Origin: Rallus limicola
Taxonomy: Eukaryota > Chordata > Aves > Gruiformes > Rallidae
Direction of reading: 5' to 3'
NCBI GenBank assembly: GCA_022605955.1
Contig: JAKCOZ010000040.1
Span: forward strand, 310,001 to 374,000
DNA length: 64,000 bases
This document shows positions 22,445-34,530 of this stretch, in pieces. Positions within the stretch are counted from its first letter, which is position 1; each line of letters starts with the position of its first letter. Position numbers and translations under genes: made by a program. Below the pieces are notes generated by a model. It was not told the origin of the DNA and made no database searches. It was given only the letters and a program-made list of their open reading frames with translations.

Positions 22445-23013
22445 AATCACAGAATCATAGAATGGCCTGGGTTGGGAGGGACCCCAAGGGTCCCAGAGCT
22501 CCAACCCCCTGCCACAGGCAGGGACACCAACCTCCAGGCCTGGAGCTACACAAGGTTGCCCAGAGCCCCAGCCAACCTGGCCTTCAACACCCCCAGGCAC
22601 GGGGCACCCACCCCCTCTCTGGGCAGCCCCTGCCAGCCCCTCCCCACTCTCTCTGCACAGAACTTCCCCCTCAGATCTCCTCTCCCCCTTCCCTCCTCCA
22701 GCTTCACTCCAGCCCCCTTGTCCTGCCAGGCTCTGCCCTTGAACAAGCTGATTCCCCTCCTGTTCCTCTGCTCCCTTCAGGGACTGGCAGGCTGCAATGA
22801 GGTCCCCCCACAGCCTTCTCTTCTCCAGGCTGACCCAGCCCAGCTCCCTCAGCCTCTCTCCAGAGGGGAGCTGCTCCAGCCCTCTGAGCATCTCCATGGC
22901 TCCTCTGACCCCTCTCCACCAGCCCCACATCTCTCTTGTCCTGGGGCCCCAGCTCTGGACACAGGACTCCAGCTGGGGCCTCCCCAGGGCAGAGCAGAGA
23001 GGGACAATCCCCT
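22445..23013 (-). mobile_element. CR1 copy, group A, about 570 bases
   Basis: The plus strand starts with the reversed tail ATCACAGAATCATAGAATGG and proceeds through the 3' UTR to CAGAGAGGGACAATCCCCTG. On the minus strand the ORF2 end KARLAGALGNLV and [16 protein letters not shown] are readable. It is 5'-truncated. Confidence 0.96.
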
Positions 23014-24095
23014 GGGCGATGTGTGCTCAGTTTCCCCATCCAAACTGCTAAACATGCCAGAACATTAGCACTCCCCTAATGCTAAACTTACAAGAGTAGG
23101 TTTACAATCAGGATTTTTGCTAAATCCCATGAAAAAGCAACGTGTAGCTGTTGAACCCTGGCTCAGAGCAGCACGAAGAGCCGTGATGTAACACAGGGGT
23201 TTCCTTCGTGATGAGGAACTAAATCGATCTGGACTCAGCAAGAAGTGGCAGCTAAACACTGAAGGGATGAGCAATAGGAAAGGAATACCCTGTGCACAAC
23301 GAGCATAATTACTGTATGTTGTTTATTGCAACACAATATTGTGACCAATTCTGCACCTGAGGAGAGGGGGCAGCAGGATTTGAGGCTGGGGATTTTCCAA
23401 AAGAATCGACAAAAGTATTCCTTCAAACAATTCATTTTCTCCTGTTATGAATAAGTCAGTGGCTCCATGTGCAACTTAATTTCCCCAGGGAGAAAAGGGG
23501 GGGAAAAAAATATTAGAAACCTTTCTGGGTTTTTTTAAGCTTTAAAACAAAACTGGGATCCTGTTGGAACTGCTCTTTGTTTTATAGTTTCCTGTCACAG
23601 TCAAAAAACATCTGTGCAGGGCCAGCTACATGGCTTGCTCCTGCATCTAGTTAAACCCTGCCCTTTAGAAAAAGAGCATCCCTATTCCATGTCTGTGTTT
23701 GCTGTAACTCTCCACTGCACAATTTAAAAACTGATTAACAGACTTTCTTCCAATGGGATCTATTGAATGCTCTAATTAAAAAAGAAATTGCTATCTCAGT
23801 AGCTCCCACTCAATCAATTGCCCTTGGTAATGTTGGTTACTACTGCTCTGGCCAAAATTAAAAGAAAAAAGAGACCAACAGGAAAAAAAAAATCTAATTA
23901 TTGTAAGATAAATAGAGACAGCTGGGAAATGTAAAAAGTTCAGCAGAACTTTTGTAAGAAGATCTTAAAAGAACTAGAAGTGCATGATGTAGTGACTTCT
24001 GGCTGCCTGATGCAAGAACCACAAATCCTCCTCCAAAACATCTGTCTGCTCCTGGGGTGTCTCAGCTTCATGTGGGTCTAGACTCACACAGAAAT
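23014..24095. other. Unassigned AT-rich stretch
   Basis: No gene or CR1 is recognised. Positions 23690-23990 are AT-rich with short A runs (23881-23890). It may hold regulatory DNA, with no specific evidence. Confidence 0.45.
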
Positions 24096-24665
24096 CAGAG
24101 AATGCCAGGCTGGTTTGGGTCAGAAGGGCCTTCAGAGCACCCCTCCCCTCCTCCCCCCAGTGTCACCCCTGCCATGGGCAGGGACACCCTCTACTCACAA
24201 GGGCGCCCAAAGCCTGTCCAACCTGGACGGCCTTGATCCAAGGTTATCCAAGCTCTATGGTCTCCCCACAGCCTTCTCCAGGCTGAACCAGCCCAACTCC
24301 TCCAGCCTGTCTCCAGAGCAGACGTGCTCCAGCCCTCTGCTCATCTCCGTGACCTCTGGACTCACTCCAGCAGCTCCAGGTCCTTCTTGACCTGGGGACC
24401 CCCAAGCAGAGGGGCAGAATCCCCTTTCCCAGACCTGCTGGTCCCACTGCTGGTGATGCAGCCAAGGACACCAGGTGGCTTTCTGGGCTGGGAGCTCACA
24501 TCGACAGGTCATGTGGAGCAAGCCCAAGTCCCTCCTCTCAGAGCTGCTCTCCATTCAGCCCCTCTCCCAGCCTGTCGCTGTGCTGGGGACTGTCCTGACC
24601 CATGTGCAGGGCCTTGGCCTTGTGGAATCCCATGAGGCGGCATGGTTCCACCTCTCCAGTTCCTT
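24096..24665 (-). mobile_element. Older diverged CR1 fragment
   Basis: The plus strand carries CAGAGAATGCCAGGCTGG, GGGTCAGAAGGGCC, then CCACAGCCTTCTCCAGGCTG, CTGTCTCCAGAGCAGACG and a GGACTCACTCCAGCAGCTCC stretch. These correspond in reverse to ELxxFSLEKA and the RGLEHVCSGDRLEELG part of ORF2. Right of 24470 the match is weaker, but CAGGGCCTTGGCCTTGTGGA at 24617 resembles a known CR1 segment. The outer limit is uncertain. Confidence 0.75.
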
Positions 24666-26429
24666 CCTGTGTTGTCTGGATGGACATACAGGAGACTGGG
24701 TGCTACAGCCTCAGATATGCCCAGAGTTGAGGTCTTAGCACAGAGCAGATGCTGAGGGCAATGTCCAGCATGGACAGACAACAGAGTGGCCCAAAGGCAC
24801 CTGGCTTGGGCTTCACAGGCCTCTGGGCCTGCACCAGATTTAATTCCAGTGGCAGCACACGGTGATGTCCAGTTTCACCCCATGTATCAAGACCAGCATT
24901 CCTACAATGGCAAACTGAGAGCAGGTCACCAGAGGACAGGAGCAATAGCTCAGGGGAGGGGGACTGTGCTGGCACAGGGCTTAGGTGATGCACCGGAACC
25001 AGGCGCTTCCTCGCTTATTAGAGCTTCTTTGAAGGGTGTCACGCTTATCCCACCATAATCCTCTGCAAGGAACTTCTTTGCTTTGGGATTTTTGCTGCAA
25101 TCTGTTAACCTGGCCTTTCATGTACTTTGCCGTGGTCAGGGCTGTTGGGAAATGCCAGGAGGGGGTGAAGTACTTGGTGAAAAAGGAAGCGGGCTGGGTA
25201 ATTGTTTAGCAGCCACAGCAGAGAGCAGCACCTCCTCAGAGAGCTGCAACACAGACCCCTACTCACAACTGAGAGAACCTGCCAATACAACCGACCAAGG
25301 AGAGTTACTCCAGACTGAGGTGGGCAAGACCAAGAGGAAACCCCACGCTTCAGTGCTACCTTCACCCCCACAGGGTTATTTCAACCTGGTCATGACACAC
25401 ATTATGCCCAGAACTTTCCAAGACGGCTCGTTGGGTGGGACAGGAGACTGAACACACGCTCTTTCTCTGCAGGTACAGTGGGAATACAGGTATTTATTTC
25501 AGTCACACTGAGAGACTCATGTGAAGATAAGACACAGCATCACCCCCAGGCCTGCAGCACCAAGGTCCCAATTCCCTTTCCCATGAAGTCTCCATGACTT
25601 CAGTGCTGTCACTACTGATTTACACCACTGTGAGCTGAGTCTCAAGACTCAGTAAATATTCATGTCTCTGGAAAGGCTGGGGACCAATTAACTCTTGAAA
25701 GGAAAATCTGGTTTGGAAATGAACCTAAGAGCCTCCAGCTTGGAGAGGAATAGGTTTTTGAAAGGATCCAGGGACTCAGACAGAGCTTCTGATAAAACAC
25801 TCCCTGGAGTATTCGGCCCATCAATCGATTCAGCATCCACCATTCTAAGTGCTATTTAGACTTAATTAAATTGTGCTGGTTTCTGAATAAGAGAGAATTG
25901 ACTGTTCAATGTGCTTCTCTGATTCATTTATTTCTATAGTAATCAGGCAACAAATATATGGAGTGCTCATGCGTTCCTTCATTAGCTGAGTTACTGGGAA
26001 TCTCCCTGAAGCCTCCTGGGGCTTTCAGCAGTGGTAGTTAAGAAGCTGTAAGCAAATGCAGAAGTTCCTGCCCTGAGAGGCTCAAGGATGGCTCTGGGAG
26101 CAGTCTGCATCCCTCATTAGCAAGCATTTGTTGAGCAAGGCTTTTCCAGAGTTCTGCTTTGGAATAAATAGCAGAGTTTACTGGTAATTGTGCAAACCTG
26201 GAGCATGTCTGCTCCCATCAAGACCTTCTTGGTTATAATCACACAGTGCCTCTTGTCACTGAGAAGACACAGAGCATCAGATACAGCAGGCTTCTTACTG
26301 AAATCCCTCTTTGCTAAAAAGGAAACAAAGGGAAATGCTTTGATCTGGCCCTAGAAAAGACTCTGAGCACATCTGCTGAACATGGGCGAGTCACACACCA
26401 TTAATGGGATGAAATTCACTGGATTCTGC
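24666..26429. other. Unassigned stretch, candidate conserved noncoding DNA at its right end
   Basis: No gene is recognised. Positions 25790-26010 contain CAATCGATTCAGC, GACTTAATTAAATTG, TGATTCATTTATTTC and CATTAGCTGAG in an AT-rich context without CR1 similarity, a good visual candidate for a conserved noncoding element. The left part is mixed and unremarkable. Confidence 0.4.
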
Positions 26430-26730
26430 ACCTAGGATGGAGTAACAGCAGGGACAGGTACAAACTGGGAGAGGAGTGGGTGGGGATGTCTCATTTGGAG
26501 AGAAGGAACCTCAGGAACAGCATCCCAGCTCTCCGTGGCTTCAGAAGAGGGGATGTAGAGGGAGGTCTGAGCTCTCTTCCCTGGGATCCAGGGACAGGAT
26601 GCCTGGGAATGGTCCAAGCTACACCAGGGAGGGTCAGGCATCACCTTAGGAAGAATTTCTTTACCAAGAGGGTGGTTTTGCTAGTGGAAAGTGCCCAGTT
26701 TAGGCAATCAACATTTCCCATGGTTATTTC
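26430..26730 (+). mobile_element. Probable old CR1 fragment lacking its 3' end
   Basis: The sequence follows a CR1-like course: GGAGAGAAGGAACCTCAGG, GAGGTCTGAGCTCTCTTCCC, GGATCCAGGGACAGGATG, ACACCAGGGAGGGTCAGG, then AGGAAGAATTTCTTTACC. The last phrase is the LRKNFFTKRV motif of the ORF2 tail. It fades after 26700 with no 3' UTR. Divergence makes the family only probable. Confidence 0.6.
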
Positions 26731-27398
26731 TAGGAGGAGTTTTCAAGGAGATGTGACTCTGGATAAAGTTTCTGGAAAACAGAAAACTGTTTCCAAGCTG
26801 GAAAAATAGTCCAAAATCCAGCATTTTGAAGTGTCTTAATTTGTAATGACCTCCTTCCTCAAGGGCACATTAATGAATTTTCTTCATGTGTTACAGAAAC
26901 ATGCTGAGTAAAACTCACAGTCCAGCTCAGTTTCCAAGACAAAATAAGAGGAGACAAAAAGATATGTAAAAGCTTTGGAAAAAAAGGTCCAAATTTAGCT
27001 GTAGCTGCTTGCTTCCAACTGAGAGACTGCAATGAAAGGAAGAAAAAAGTCCCAAGCCAGGCCAGATCCGTGCCCCTTGTCTGAAGCTTCAGCAGAAGCT
27101 CATCCCCCTGGGACTCTTGTCGCTCCGAGGATGGAGGAGATGGATTAGCCCCTTCAGAAATCAATTCCTCCTCCTTCATAAAGCCACTTCCAGCCAGACT
27201 CTGCCCTTTGCCTATGAATCAGGTTTTAATCCCTGCACAGGGGCACTAGATACAATGCTGATAATTCTTGTTGTGTAAAAAGGTTTTATCAGGTAGTTGT
27301 TTCTGCTGTTCTACTGACGATTTTCCCTTTGCACATCTCTGTCTGCTCGTCCTTGTGAACTCAAAGAGAAGTCATTCAAAGCAGGAACACTGCACTGC
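26731..27398. other. Unassigned stretch
   Basis: No gene or repeat is recognised. A minus frame at 26859-27179 (106 codons) has no motif. Confidence 0.5.
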
Positions 27399-28218
27399 CA
27401 TCCAGTGAGACTGGACAGGCTGGAGAGCTGGGCAGGGAGAGACCAGATGGGGTTTGGTAAAAGCAAGTGGAGAGTCTGGCACCTGGGAAGGAATAACTGC
27501 TGGAATCAGGACAGGCTGGGGCTGACCTGCTGGAGAGGAGCTCTGTGGAGAAGGACCTGGGGGTGCTGGTGGGTGACAGGGTGGCCATGAGCCAGCAGTG
27601 TGTCCTGGGGCTGAGCGAGACAATGGGATCCTGGGGGCATCAGGAGGAGTGTGGGCAGCAGGTGACAGGAGGGGATCCTCCCCCTCTGCTCTGCCCTGCT
27701 CAGGCCCCAGCTGGAGTGTTGTGTCCAGTGCTGGGCTCCCTGGGATCAAACAGACAGGGATCTCCTGGAGAGAGTCCAGAGGAGGGACAGGGAGATGCTG
27801 AAGGGCCTGGAGCATCTCCCCTGTGAGGAAAGGCTGAGGGAGCTGGGGCTGTTCAGCCTGGAGAGAAGAAGACTAAGGGGGGACCTGATGAATGGTTCTC
27901 ACTATCTGAAGGGTGGGATGCAGGGGACATGGGCAGCCCCTTGTCAGTGTCTGTGGGGACAGGACAAGGGGCAATGGCTGCAAGTTAGAGCAGAGGAAGT
28001 TCCAGCCCAAGCTGGGGCAGAACTTTTCCCCAGGGAGGGTGAGGGAGCCCTGGGCCAGGCTGCCCAGGGGGCTGTGGAGTCTCCATCTCTGGAGAGATTC
28101 CAGCCCCGTCTGGACACCGCCCTGTGCAATCTGAGCTGGGGAGCTGCTTTGGCAGGGGGTTGGACCCCAGGAGCTCTGGAGGGCCCTTCCAACCCCTGGG
28201 ATTCTGGGATTCTGTGAC
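27399..28218 (+). mobile_element. CR1 copy, group B, longest plus copy (about 820 bases)
   Basis: It starts about 80 bases further upstream than the 12387 copy, at ACTGGACAGGCTGGAGAGC, and runs through [37 protein letters not shown] and [18 protein letters not shown] to GGGATTCTGGGATTCTGTGA. The ORF2 tail is split over three frames as in other B copies. Downstream it is joined to a 76-base sequence also found beside the B copies at 11.5 and 57.1 kb, then to a second CR1 tail. Confidence 0.96.
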
Positions 28219-28289
28219 AGTCATCCTCTTGGAAGATATCATTTGTGCTAGATGTGGTTTTTGGGTTAGACCCACAGAGGGGCTCAGAG
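28214..28289 (+). repeat. 76-base flank shared with duplicated block 1
   Basis: Read on the plus strand, GACAGTCATCCTCTTGGAAG followed by GGGTTAGACCCACAGAGG is the reverse complement of 57058-57136 and of the matching part of 11425-11503. About 6 bases in 75 differ. In all three places it starts right after the 3' end of a group B CR1. It stops at GGGGCTCAGAG, where a CR1 tail begins. Confidence 0.85.
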
Positions 28290-28329
28290 CTCTGGAGGTC
28301 CCTTCCAACCCCTATGATTCTATGATTCT
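28287..28329 (+). mobile_element. Second CR1 3' tail, about 43 bases
   Basis: GAGCTCTGGAGGTCCCTTCC then AACCCCTATGATTCTATGAT is a bare CR1 3' terminus with the ATTCTATG tail repeat. It has no CR1 body of its own; the body belongs to the group B copy on the far side of the 76-base flank. The junction has GAG in common between flank and CR1 consensus. Confidence 0.88.
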
Positions 28330-29950
28330 CCTGCCTTTCTGTTTGTGGGGAAATTCAGCATTAGCCACACACAGAGAGAGAAAAAAAACCCCAAACCCAT
28401 AAAACTGACACTTGGGCACATGTTCTGTTGTAAAATGAGGGAAGGTGTTGATGGCATTTCTAGGCTGCAAATGGACATCAGCTGGTGGAGTATTTTTAAC
28501 TGCATATTGAAACACTAAGGAAGCCAGTGCTGTGACTTGGAATCCAGTCCCCTGGAAAATTGGACCAGGGATTGAATTTGAATCTTGCTTTGGAAGCAGG
28601 AGCGATCTGAGCAGCGTACTGCAGTCCTGTCACATACTCCAAGTTGTAGGCTTGTTATGTAAAGAGCCTGTGAAAACACCCTGTCCAGAGCCTCTGGAAG
28701 GAGAAGTTAAGAAACATAGTTCTCCATTACCAAAAATCATTTAAAAACAACTGGAAAACTGTTGAAAAAGTAATGAAAACCAGCAATAAAGATCCTTTGA
28801 TGCATGCTGAGAAGTGCCTTGTCCCCACATTCAAATGAAAGTGGTTCTTTGGATGCCATTCAAACAGGAATACTTTGAATCTGGGAAAAGCAGTATTCTG
28901 GACAGCTGTTGCCCAAGAAACATTCCTGATCCTGGGTTATTTTATTGGGAGAGTTTGGACCTATGAAACACAGGGGTTGTTTGGGACCATTACACATAAA
29001 CCTGACTTTTAATTTTTAATTAGGCTTCTGCCACTGGGATTCAGGGATAACGGGAGTGAGGTTTCAGTAGGAGTTAGAAGAAGCCAGCCCTTCAAATCAC
29101 ACAACAGAATTGGGATTTTCCTCTACTTTTGGGAGAAGAGACATCTCTTCTGCTCCATTTCTAACAGCTCTAGCAGGAGTACAGTTTGATTAGTGCTTCT
29201 TTAGTAGGAGTGAGCATCATCATTAATCATATTTCATAATGACATTTTCCTTACTGTTATGTCATGATATTTACTCTGCTTTGAGAAAATTAATGGTGCA
29301 TGAGATCTCCACAAGAGCCCCAAACATGCATATTCCAAACTGTTTCCAGGTACAGATCACGTTGTCACAGACTTTTTGGGACCCATCTCCCCTCCCTGGC
29401 CTGTCCTACAAAGGGAGGTCATACGATTTCCCTAGGACAGCCTCAACAGTGACTTACAAAATCTAGATTAAACTCTTCTAGCTTCTTTTAATGTCTTGAA
29501 GTGATGGGAAGTGACCCAGTGCCCTGGGTCCAGAATGAGCTGTACAACACTTGCTCAAAATCTCTAGATTCATTCTCAAGATGCTTTGAAAGTGTGGGGA
29601 AGAGTTTTAGACACACACACACACACATCCCCTAGTCTTCTCTTTAAGGTGCTCTTTTTCTAAGGTCAAGACAAAGGCACTGTCTGGATGAGGAACATAA
29701 CTTTACCATGATGTAATTTATCTATCCATGTTGCCATGGCTCATGGCAGTCTCCAGTCTACCCTCTGCTGACATGTCTGGCAGCAATTTTTTGCCAACAT
29801 CCCACTGATTCACTATGAGGATGAAATATTGTTCCTGACAGTGTCCAAAGGGCTTGATTGAGAAGTCTTTAATCCAGAGCCTACACTGGTGGGCGAAGAA
29901 ACTTTAGGACCAGACATAATTATGGGAATCAACTTTTTAAAAGGGTAGAC
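28330..29950. other. Unassigned stretch
   Basis: No gene is recognised. Positions 29160-29320 (CATTAATCATATTTCATAAT, TTATGTCATGATATTTAC, GAAAATTAATGG) form a candidate conserved noncoding element. A (CA)8 run lies at 29611-29627. Confidence 0.4.
29611..29627. repeat. (AC)n microsatellite, short
   Basis: About eight uninterrupted AC dinucleotides follow GTTTTAG. Confidence 0.9.
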
Positions 29951-30243
29951 AGTGGCAGGACAAGGGGGCTGGAGTGAAGCTGGAGGAGGGAAGGGGGAGA
30001 GGAGATCTGAGGGGGAAGTTCTTTGCAGAGAGAGTGGGGAGGGGCTGGCAGGGGCTGCCCAGAGAGGGGGTGGGTGCCCCGTGCCTGGGGGTGTTGAAGG
30101 CCAGGTTGGCTGGGGCCCTGGGCAACCTTGTGTAGCTCCAGGCCTGGAGGTTGGTGTCCCTGCCTGTGGCAGGGGGTTGGAGCTCTGTGACCCTTGGGGT
30201 CCCTCCCAACCCAGACCAGGCTGGGGTTCTATGATTCTATGAT
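29951..30243 (+). mobile_element. CR1 fragment, group A, about 290 bases
   Basis: It starts at TGGCAGGACAAGGGGGCTGG, keeps the end of ORF2 (GVKLEEGRGRGDLRGKF onward to ALGNLV, TAG) and the whole 3' UTR, with tail GGGTTCTATGATTCTATGAT. It is strongly 5'-truncated. Confidence 0.95.
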
Positions 30244-32965
30244 AACATGAAAGTTGTACTAGTGACATGTCCCACAGTGAGCATGAAGGGCTGTTCAATT
30301 CTCCTGACACAAATTCTATGCTCTCCTAAGGCATCTGTGTTGTCATGCTGCCTCATTGCTGAGTCCAGGCACTCCCACTCTGCTGCCTTCGACAACACAA
30401 CTAACATCTGTCTGCAAATGATCTGACATGTGGCCTTGAAGAGTTGTGCTTTGGTGAATACCAAATACTGCTGACTCCCACCAGTTGGGAACACAGGATA
30501 AAAAAGGAGCTGAGTTTAATACAGAGTTTGAGCTCTTTAAAACGGAGAAAATCTGGTGAGGAGAGGGTCTGAATGTGAGCAGTGGGTTGAAGAGGAGTGT
30601 GCTATGGAAAACATCCTCAAAGGGGCTTCCCACCTCCTGGGTGAGCAAAATCAGCCCAGGCTCAGCTCCACTGACACAGCACAGGGTGGCTGGCTGGCTC
30701 CACATACTTAAAGCAGCTGCAACAACATTTCCTCAGCTGGAAATAGTGATGCTTCCCAGCCCTGTGCATCCCCCACCAGCCCAGGGTCTTTGGGGAGCTC
30801 CATTAATGGGACCTGCTGGCACCACTGCAGGGACCAGAGCAGGCAGCTGGTGAGGGGCAGCACGGGAATCTGGCTGGCACTGACAGCAGCAGGGGAACAC
30901 TTGCTAGTGACTTTCTTTTTCTGGCAGAAAACTGGGGTCATAATTAAATACTGGGGGGGGTGGGGGGGTGGTCCTGCAGACAATACAATGCAATACAATG
31001 TGCTTGTTGCAGAACAACACAATGCCAGAAACCAGAGCGATTTCAGTGCACACCAGAGTGGACCAGTTTGGGAAGACCTGGCAGGGGTGTATGGGAGCTG
31101 CAGCCTAGCTGGCCCTTGACCTCAGTCTGTGCTGCAAGCAGGTTCCCAGGCCACGTTGTGCTTGCCATCACACAGCAAGAAGAGGAAATCCCACAGTCCC
31201 CCCTCCTTTTTCCAAGGCAGGAGGCTGTGGGATATCTTGGAAGATGGAAGATGAAAAGGCACAGGGATGAATGTGGCATCATAACTATCATTCTTTTGTG
31301 GACCGAGGGGATAATTTAAAGAGGAAAATAGTTCAGCAAATCTGTCTTGTCCCTGCAAGAGGGAGAAAGCAGTCAATTCTGCAGACCAGGATAAACCTGG
31401 CCCTCGATAACTTACTGCCCTTCAAGGTCCAGATGGACTTTGCTCTTTTCCTCTATCACTCAAACACAGCTGCACAGCAGACAGCCCTGTGCTCCAGCAG
31501 ACACCAACACCGCTCTTCCTGAGTAACAGCCCTGCTCACACCAGAAGAACCAGCTAAACGCTCCAGAGGTGACTAATTACTCTAAGGGAGGGTAATAATT
31601 AGCACAGAGGTGGAACCAGCTAGCAGGCTGGCTGTAGCAAAACGCCAGGCAAAGAGGCCTGTGCCCGCCGAGTGAGTGATGCTGTGACTGACGACAGCGC
31701 CGGCACCAAGGCGAAGACTGTGACATGACTGATGCTGCTTCATACCCTAAATCTCCCTGATACATTCTGTGCAGAGCCAGGCCAGCTTTTGCCAGCAGAG
31801 CCAGTAGCAATTTCCCTGATAGATAGCAGGGCCATACAGTGAGCAGCTAAAACCCATCCGACAAAGAGATGAACGCTAATTAATGCTGCTTCTCAAGAGC
31901 TCAGGCAGCCCAGCCCTGGCTGGAACATTGTGCAAGGAGCAGTTCCAGACAGGGCTGGGAGACAGGACTCCTCCTGCAAAGCCAGGGAAAATCCTGGGCT
32001 TTATTTGTGTGCCCAAGATGAGGAAACCACACTGTGGAGAGAACTTGAAGTAGGGAGTCAATCTGGTACAGGATGTTTTAACAAATGTAATTAAAAAGGG
32101 ACTATTTTTGCAGAAGACAATCTCTGGAAGGCTAATTAAAATATTGCTGGCCCCTGCTTAACTTGCTCAGCTTTCTTTTAAGAGCTAATGAAATGCAAAG
32201 TATTGCTCCCTGTTTTCATCAGGAAGAGAGGTCATTAATGTACCTTTCTGTACAAGATTAGGCCAAGTGCTCAGAAAGAGAATAAATTGAATCTCAGTAA
32301 TTGAACACCCAACATTTTTTGGCTGCATTCCGATATTGGAAAGGAAATCTTAAAAAAATAATGGGAAAACAGGAGGTCCATGTGTGAAAAGAAATGTGAC
32401 TCTGGTTTCATGAAGAAAACCTGAGCAATTTGGGGGCAGACACTTCCCTCAAATTTTATCTAAAAACTAAAACAAGTGGCTTCAACGGGCGTTTTGGGTG
32501 GAGAAATCCCTCTTTGTTTTATTTTCCAGCCTTAGTCCTGAGGATACATAATACCATGCACTGCAGGAGTGGCTGCTCACTGAGCAGAACAGTTAATTCT
32601 TAAGCTAAAAATACAACCTATTAATAAGAGCAGGTGATTTTTTTTTTCTGCTGTGCCATGGTTTCTAGGAAGTTGTTACACTCTTTAATTGTAATTCAGA
32701 TTTGAAAATGGGTCTCTTGCTTTGGATTAATGAGCAAGATGTTCCTAGAGAAGCGGAAAAATGCCTGGCTTTCAAACCTGTTTCTCAGGTGCCTACAAGG
32801 AGGAGAGCTAAGGGTATTTTTTTCTTCTATGACTGCACAAACTCACCCATCTTCTTGACTGCTCTTTCCATTAAACCATCACAGCTTTGAATCCTTAACC
32901 ATGAGATCACAGAAATAGGCCAATGTGTTCAGAAGTGAACGAGGACAACCAATGGATGCAGGATT
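30244..32965. other. Long unassigned stretch, partly AT-rich
   Basis: No gene or CR1 is recognised over 2.7 kb, the longest CR1-free run in the left half of the window except its first 2.6 kb. The part from 31860 to 32330 has CTAATTAATGCTGC, GGCTAATTAAAATATTG, GAGCTAATGAAATGC and GGTCATTAATGTACC, a dense set of homeodomain-type sites. G runs sit at 30953-30968, and CAATACAATG is repeated near 30980-31000. Confidence 0.4.
30953..30968 (+). repeat. G-rich run (G8 T G7)
   Basis: Eight Gs, T, seven Gs, continuing to TGGTCC. It may form a G-quadruplex on the plus strand. Confidence 0.88.
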
Positions 32966-33488
32966 TGGCACTGGTGAGGCTGCATCTCAAGTGCTGGGTC
33001 CAGCTCTGGGCTCCTCACCATCAGAAGGACATGGAGGTCCTGGAGTGAGTCCAGAGAAGGGCAACCAGGCTGGGGAAGGGGCTGGAGGGCAAATCCTCTG
33101 AGGAGCAGCTGAGGGAGCTGGGGGGGTTCAGCCTGGAGAAGAGGAGGCTGAGGGGAGACCTTCTCCCCACCTCCCCTGCCCTGCCAGGAGGGTGCAGAGA
33201 GGTGGGCGCTGGTCTCTTCAGCCAGGGGACAGGAGCTGGGACAAGGGGCAATGGGCTTAAGCTGCCCCAGGGCAGGGTCAGAGCAGATGGGAGGGCAAAG
33301 TTCTTCCCTGGCAGAGCTGTGGGGCTGTGGCCCAGGCTGCCCAGGGAGGGGCTGAGTCCCCTTCCCTGGGTGTGTTTAACAGAGGGGAGATGAGGTGCTC
33401 AGGGATCTGGTTTAGCTTGGGATGGGAATGGGTGGACTTGATGATCTTAAGGGTCTTTTCCAACCTGGTGACTCTGTGATTCTGTGAC
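32966..33488 (+). mobile_element. CR1 copy, group C, about 520 bases
   Basis: It starts at GGCACTGGTGAGGCTGCATC, continues with KDMEVLE-type codons, then LGKGLEGKSSEEQLRELGGF, SLEKRRLRGDLL, CREVGAGLFSQGTGAGTRGN and FNRGEMRCSGIW, and ends CTGGTGACTCTGTGATTCTG. The ORF2 tail is unusually well preserved in one frame from SLEKRRLRGDL to RLPREGL, then changes frame. There is no complete protein. Confidence 0.95.
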
Positions 33489-34530
33489 ACCCATGCACTC
33501 ACATGTGCATCACTGTCAGACAAACCATGTTCCTCAGGAAACCAGGCTACAGACAAAACGACCTCCCCCCCTCCAAAAAAAATATCCAGCTACATTCAAA
33601 CAGTGGAGAAACTTCATGAAATCCTTAAAACATTCCAAAAAAGCTGTTCACATTCAAGCTGCCATCTGTAAAAGTCTAGGTCTCTCATGTTTGGGGGAAG
33701 TCGTATGTGTTAATATATGCACAGGAGGTATACATGTCCACGCCTCTGCTGTGCCACTTCTTGGCACAAAGAGACTTTGCTCTTATTAGCAGCATCTTAT
33801 ATCACATTCTGAGCTTCTGTCACAGCTTTATCTGCGATTTTTATATTTTTTTTCTTCATTACTTTCTCTATAAGGCCACAATCTGCAACTGATAGCGCAG
33901 ATTTTTGCAATCATTCCAATTAATGACAAATTAAACCAGCCAAACAAATCACAACCAGCTCTGGAGTCTTGTGTATTAAACCTTTTCCCTTGGAAATCAG
34001 TGGGTTTAAAAAAAAAAAAAAAAGAGAGAAAAAATGCTAAATTTGTTGCTCAAAACCAGTGTTGCTCAACAAATATTTCTGTTTAAGGCTAACTCTTGAA
34101 CTGGGCACCACGAGTTCTCTATATGCATGAGACAGGATGTTTCTGTAGTCATCTGCTGTTATTTTTTCTCTCTTATTGTGTGGTCTCACCAGACTTCAAA
34201 ATCTATGGAAATAGGAATGGGATTTCACTAAAGGAACAAACATGGAAAGTCTACGGACTGTCAGATTTGCAAGGGCAGTAAGAATGTTGTAGGAGGTCTT
34301 ACATTTTATTTCCCCACTCTGAGATTGTTAGCTTTCCTGTAAATCTAACCAAGCTCTGAATTTCCTGGAGTATTACATGTTAACTCAAATAATTCCTGCA
34401 GCATTCTCCCCAAACATTTTTTTTTTTACTAGGTTATTGCATTTTGCATTCAACTTTACCTCCAATTCAACTGATCTATTCTCATTTTGGATGGGGATTT
34501 CAAAAGATTTTCAACCTAATTTTATTTCCA
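33489..34530. other. Unassigned AT-rich stretch
   Basis: No gene is recognised. Positions 33800-33970 (TTCCAATTAATGACAAATTA and neighbours) look like conserved noncoding sequence. An A16 run is at 34008-34023. Confidence 0.4.
34008..34023 (+). repeat. A16 homopolymer
   Basis: A run of about sixteen As follows GTGGGTTT and is followed by GAGAGAAAAA. No retroposed body is recognised upstream. Confidence 0.85.

Noticed and set aside
22445..23013. CRISPR-like array from the repeated GAATCACAGAATCATAGAAT phrases
   Set aside because: These are CR1 terminal tail repeats in a vertebrate genome, without regular spacers.
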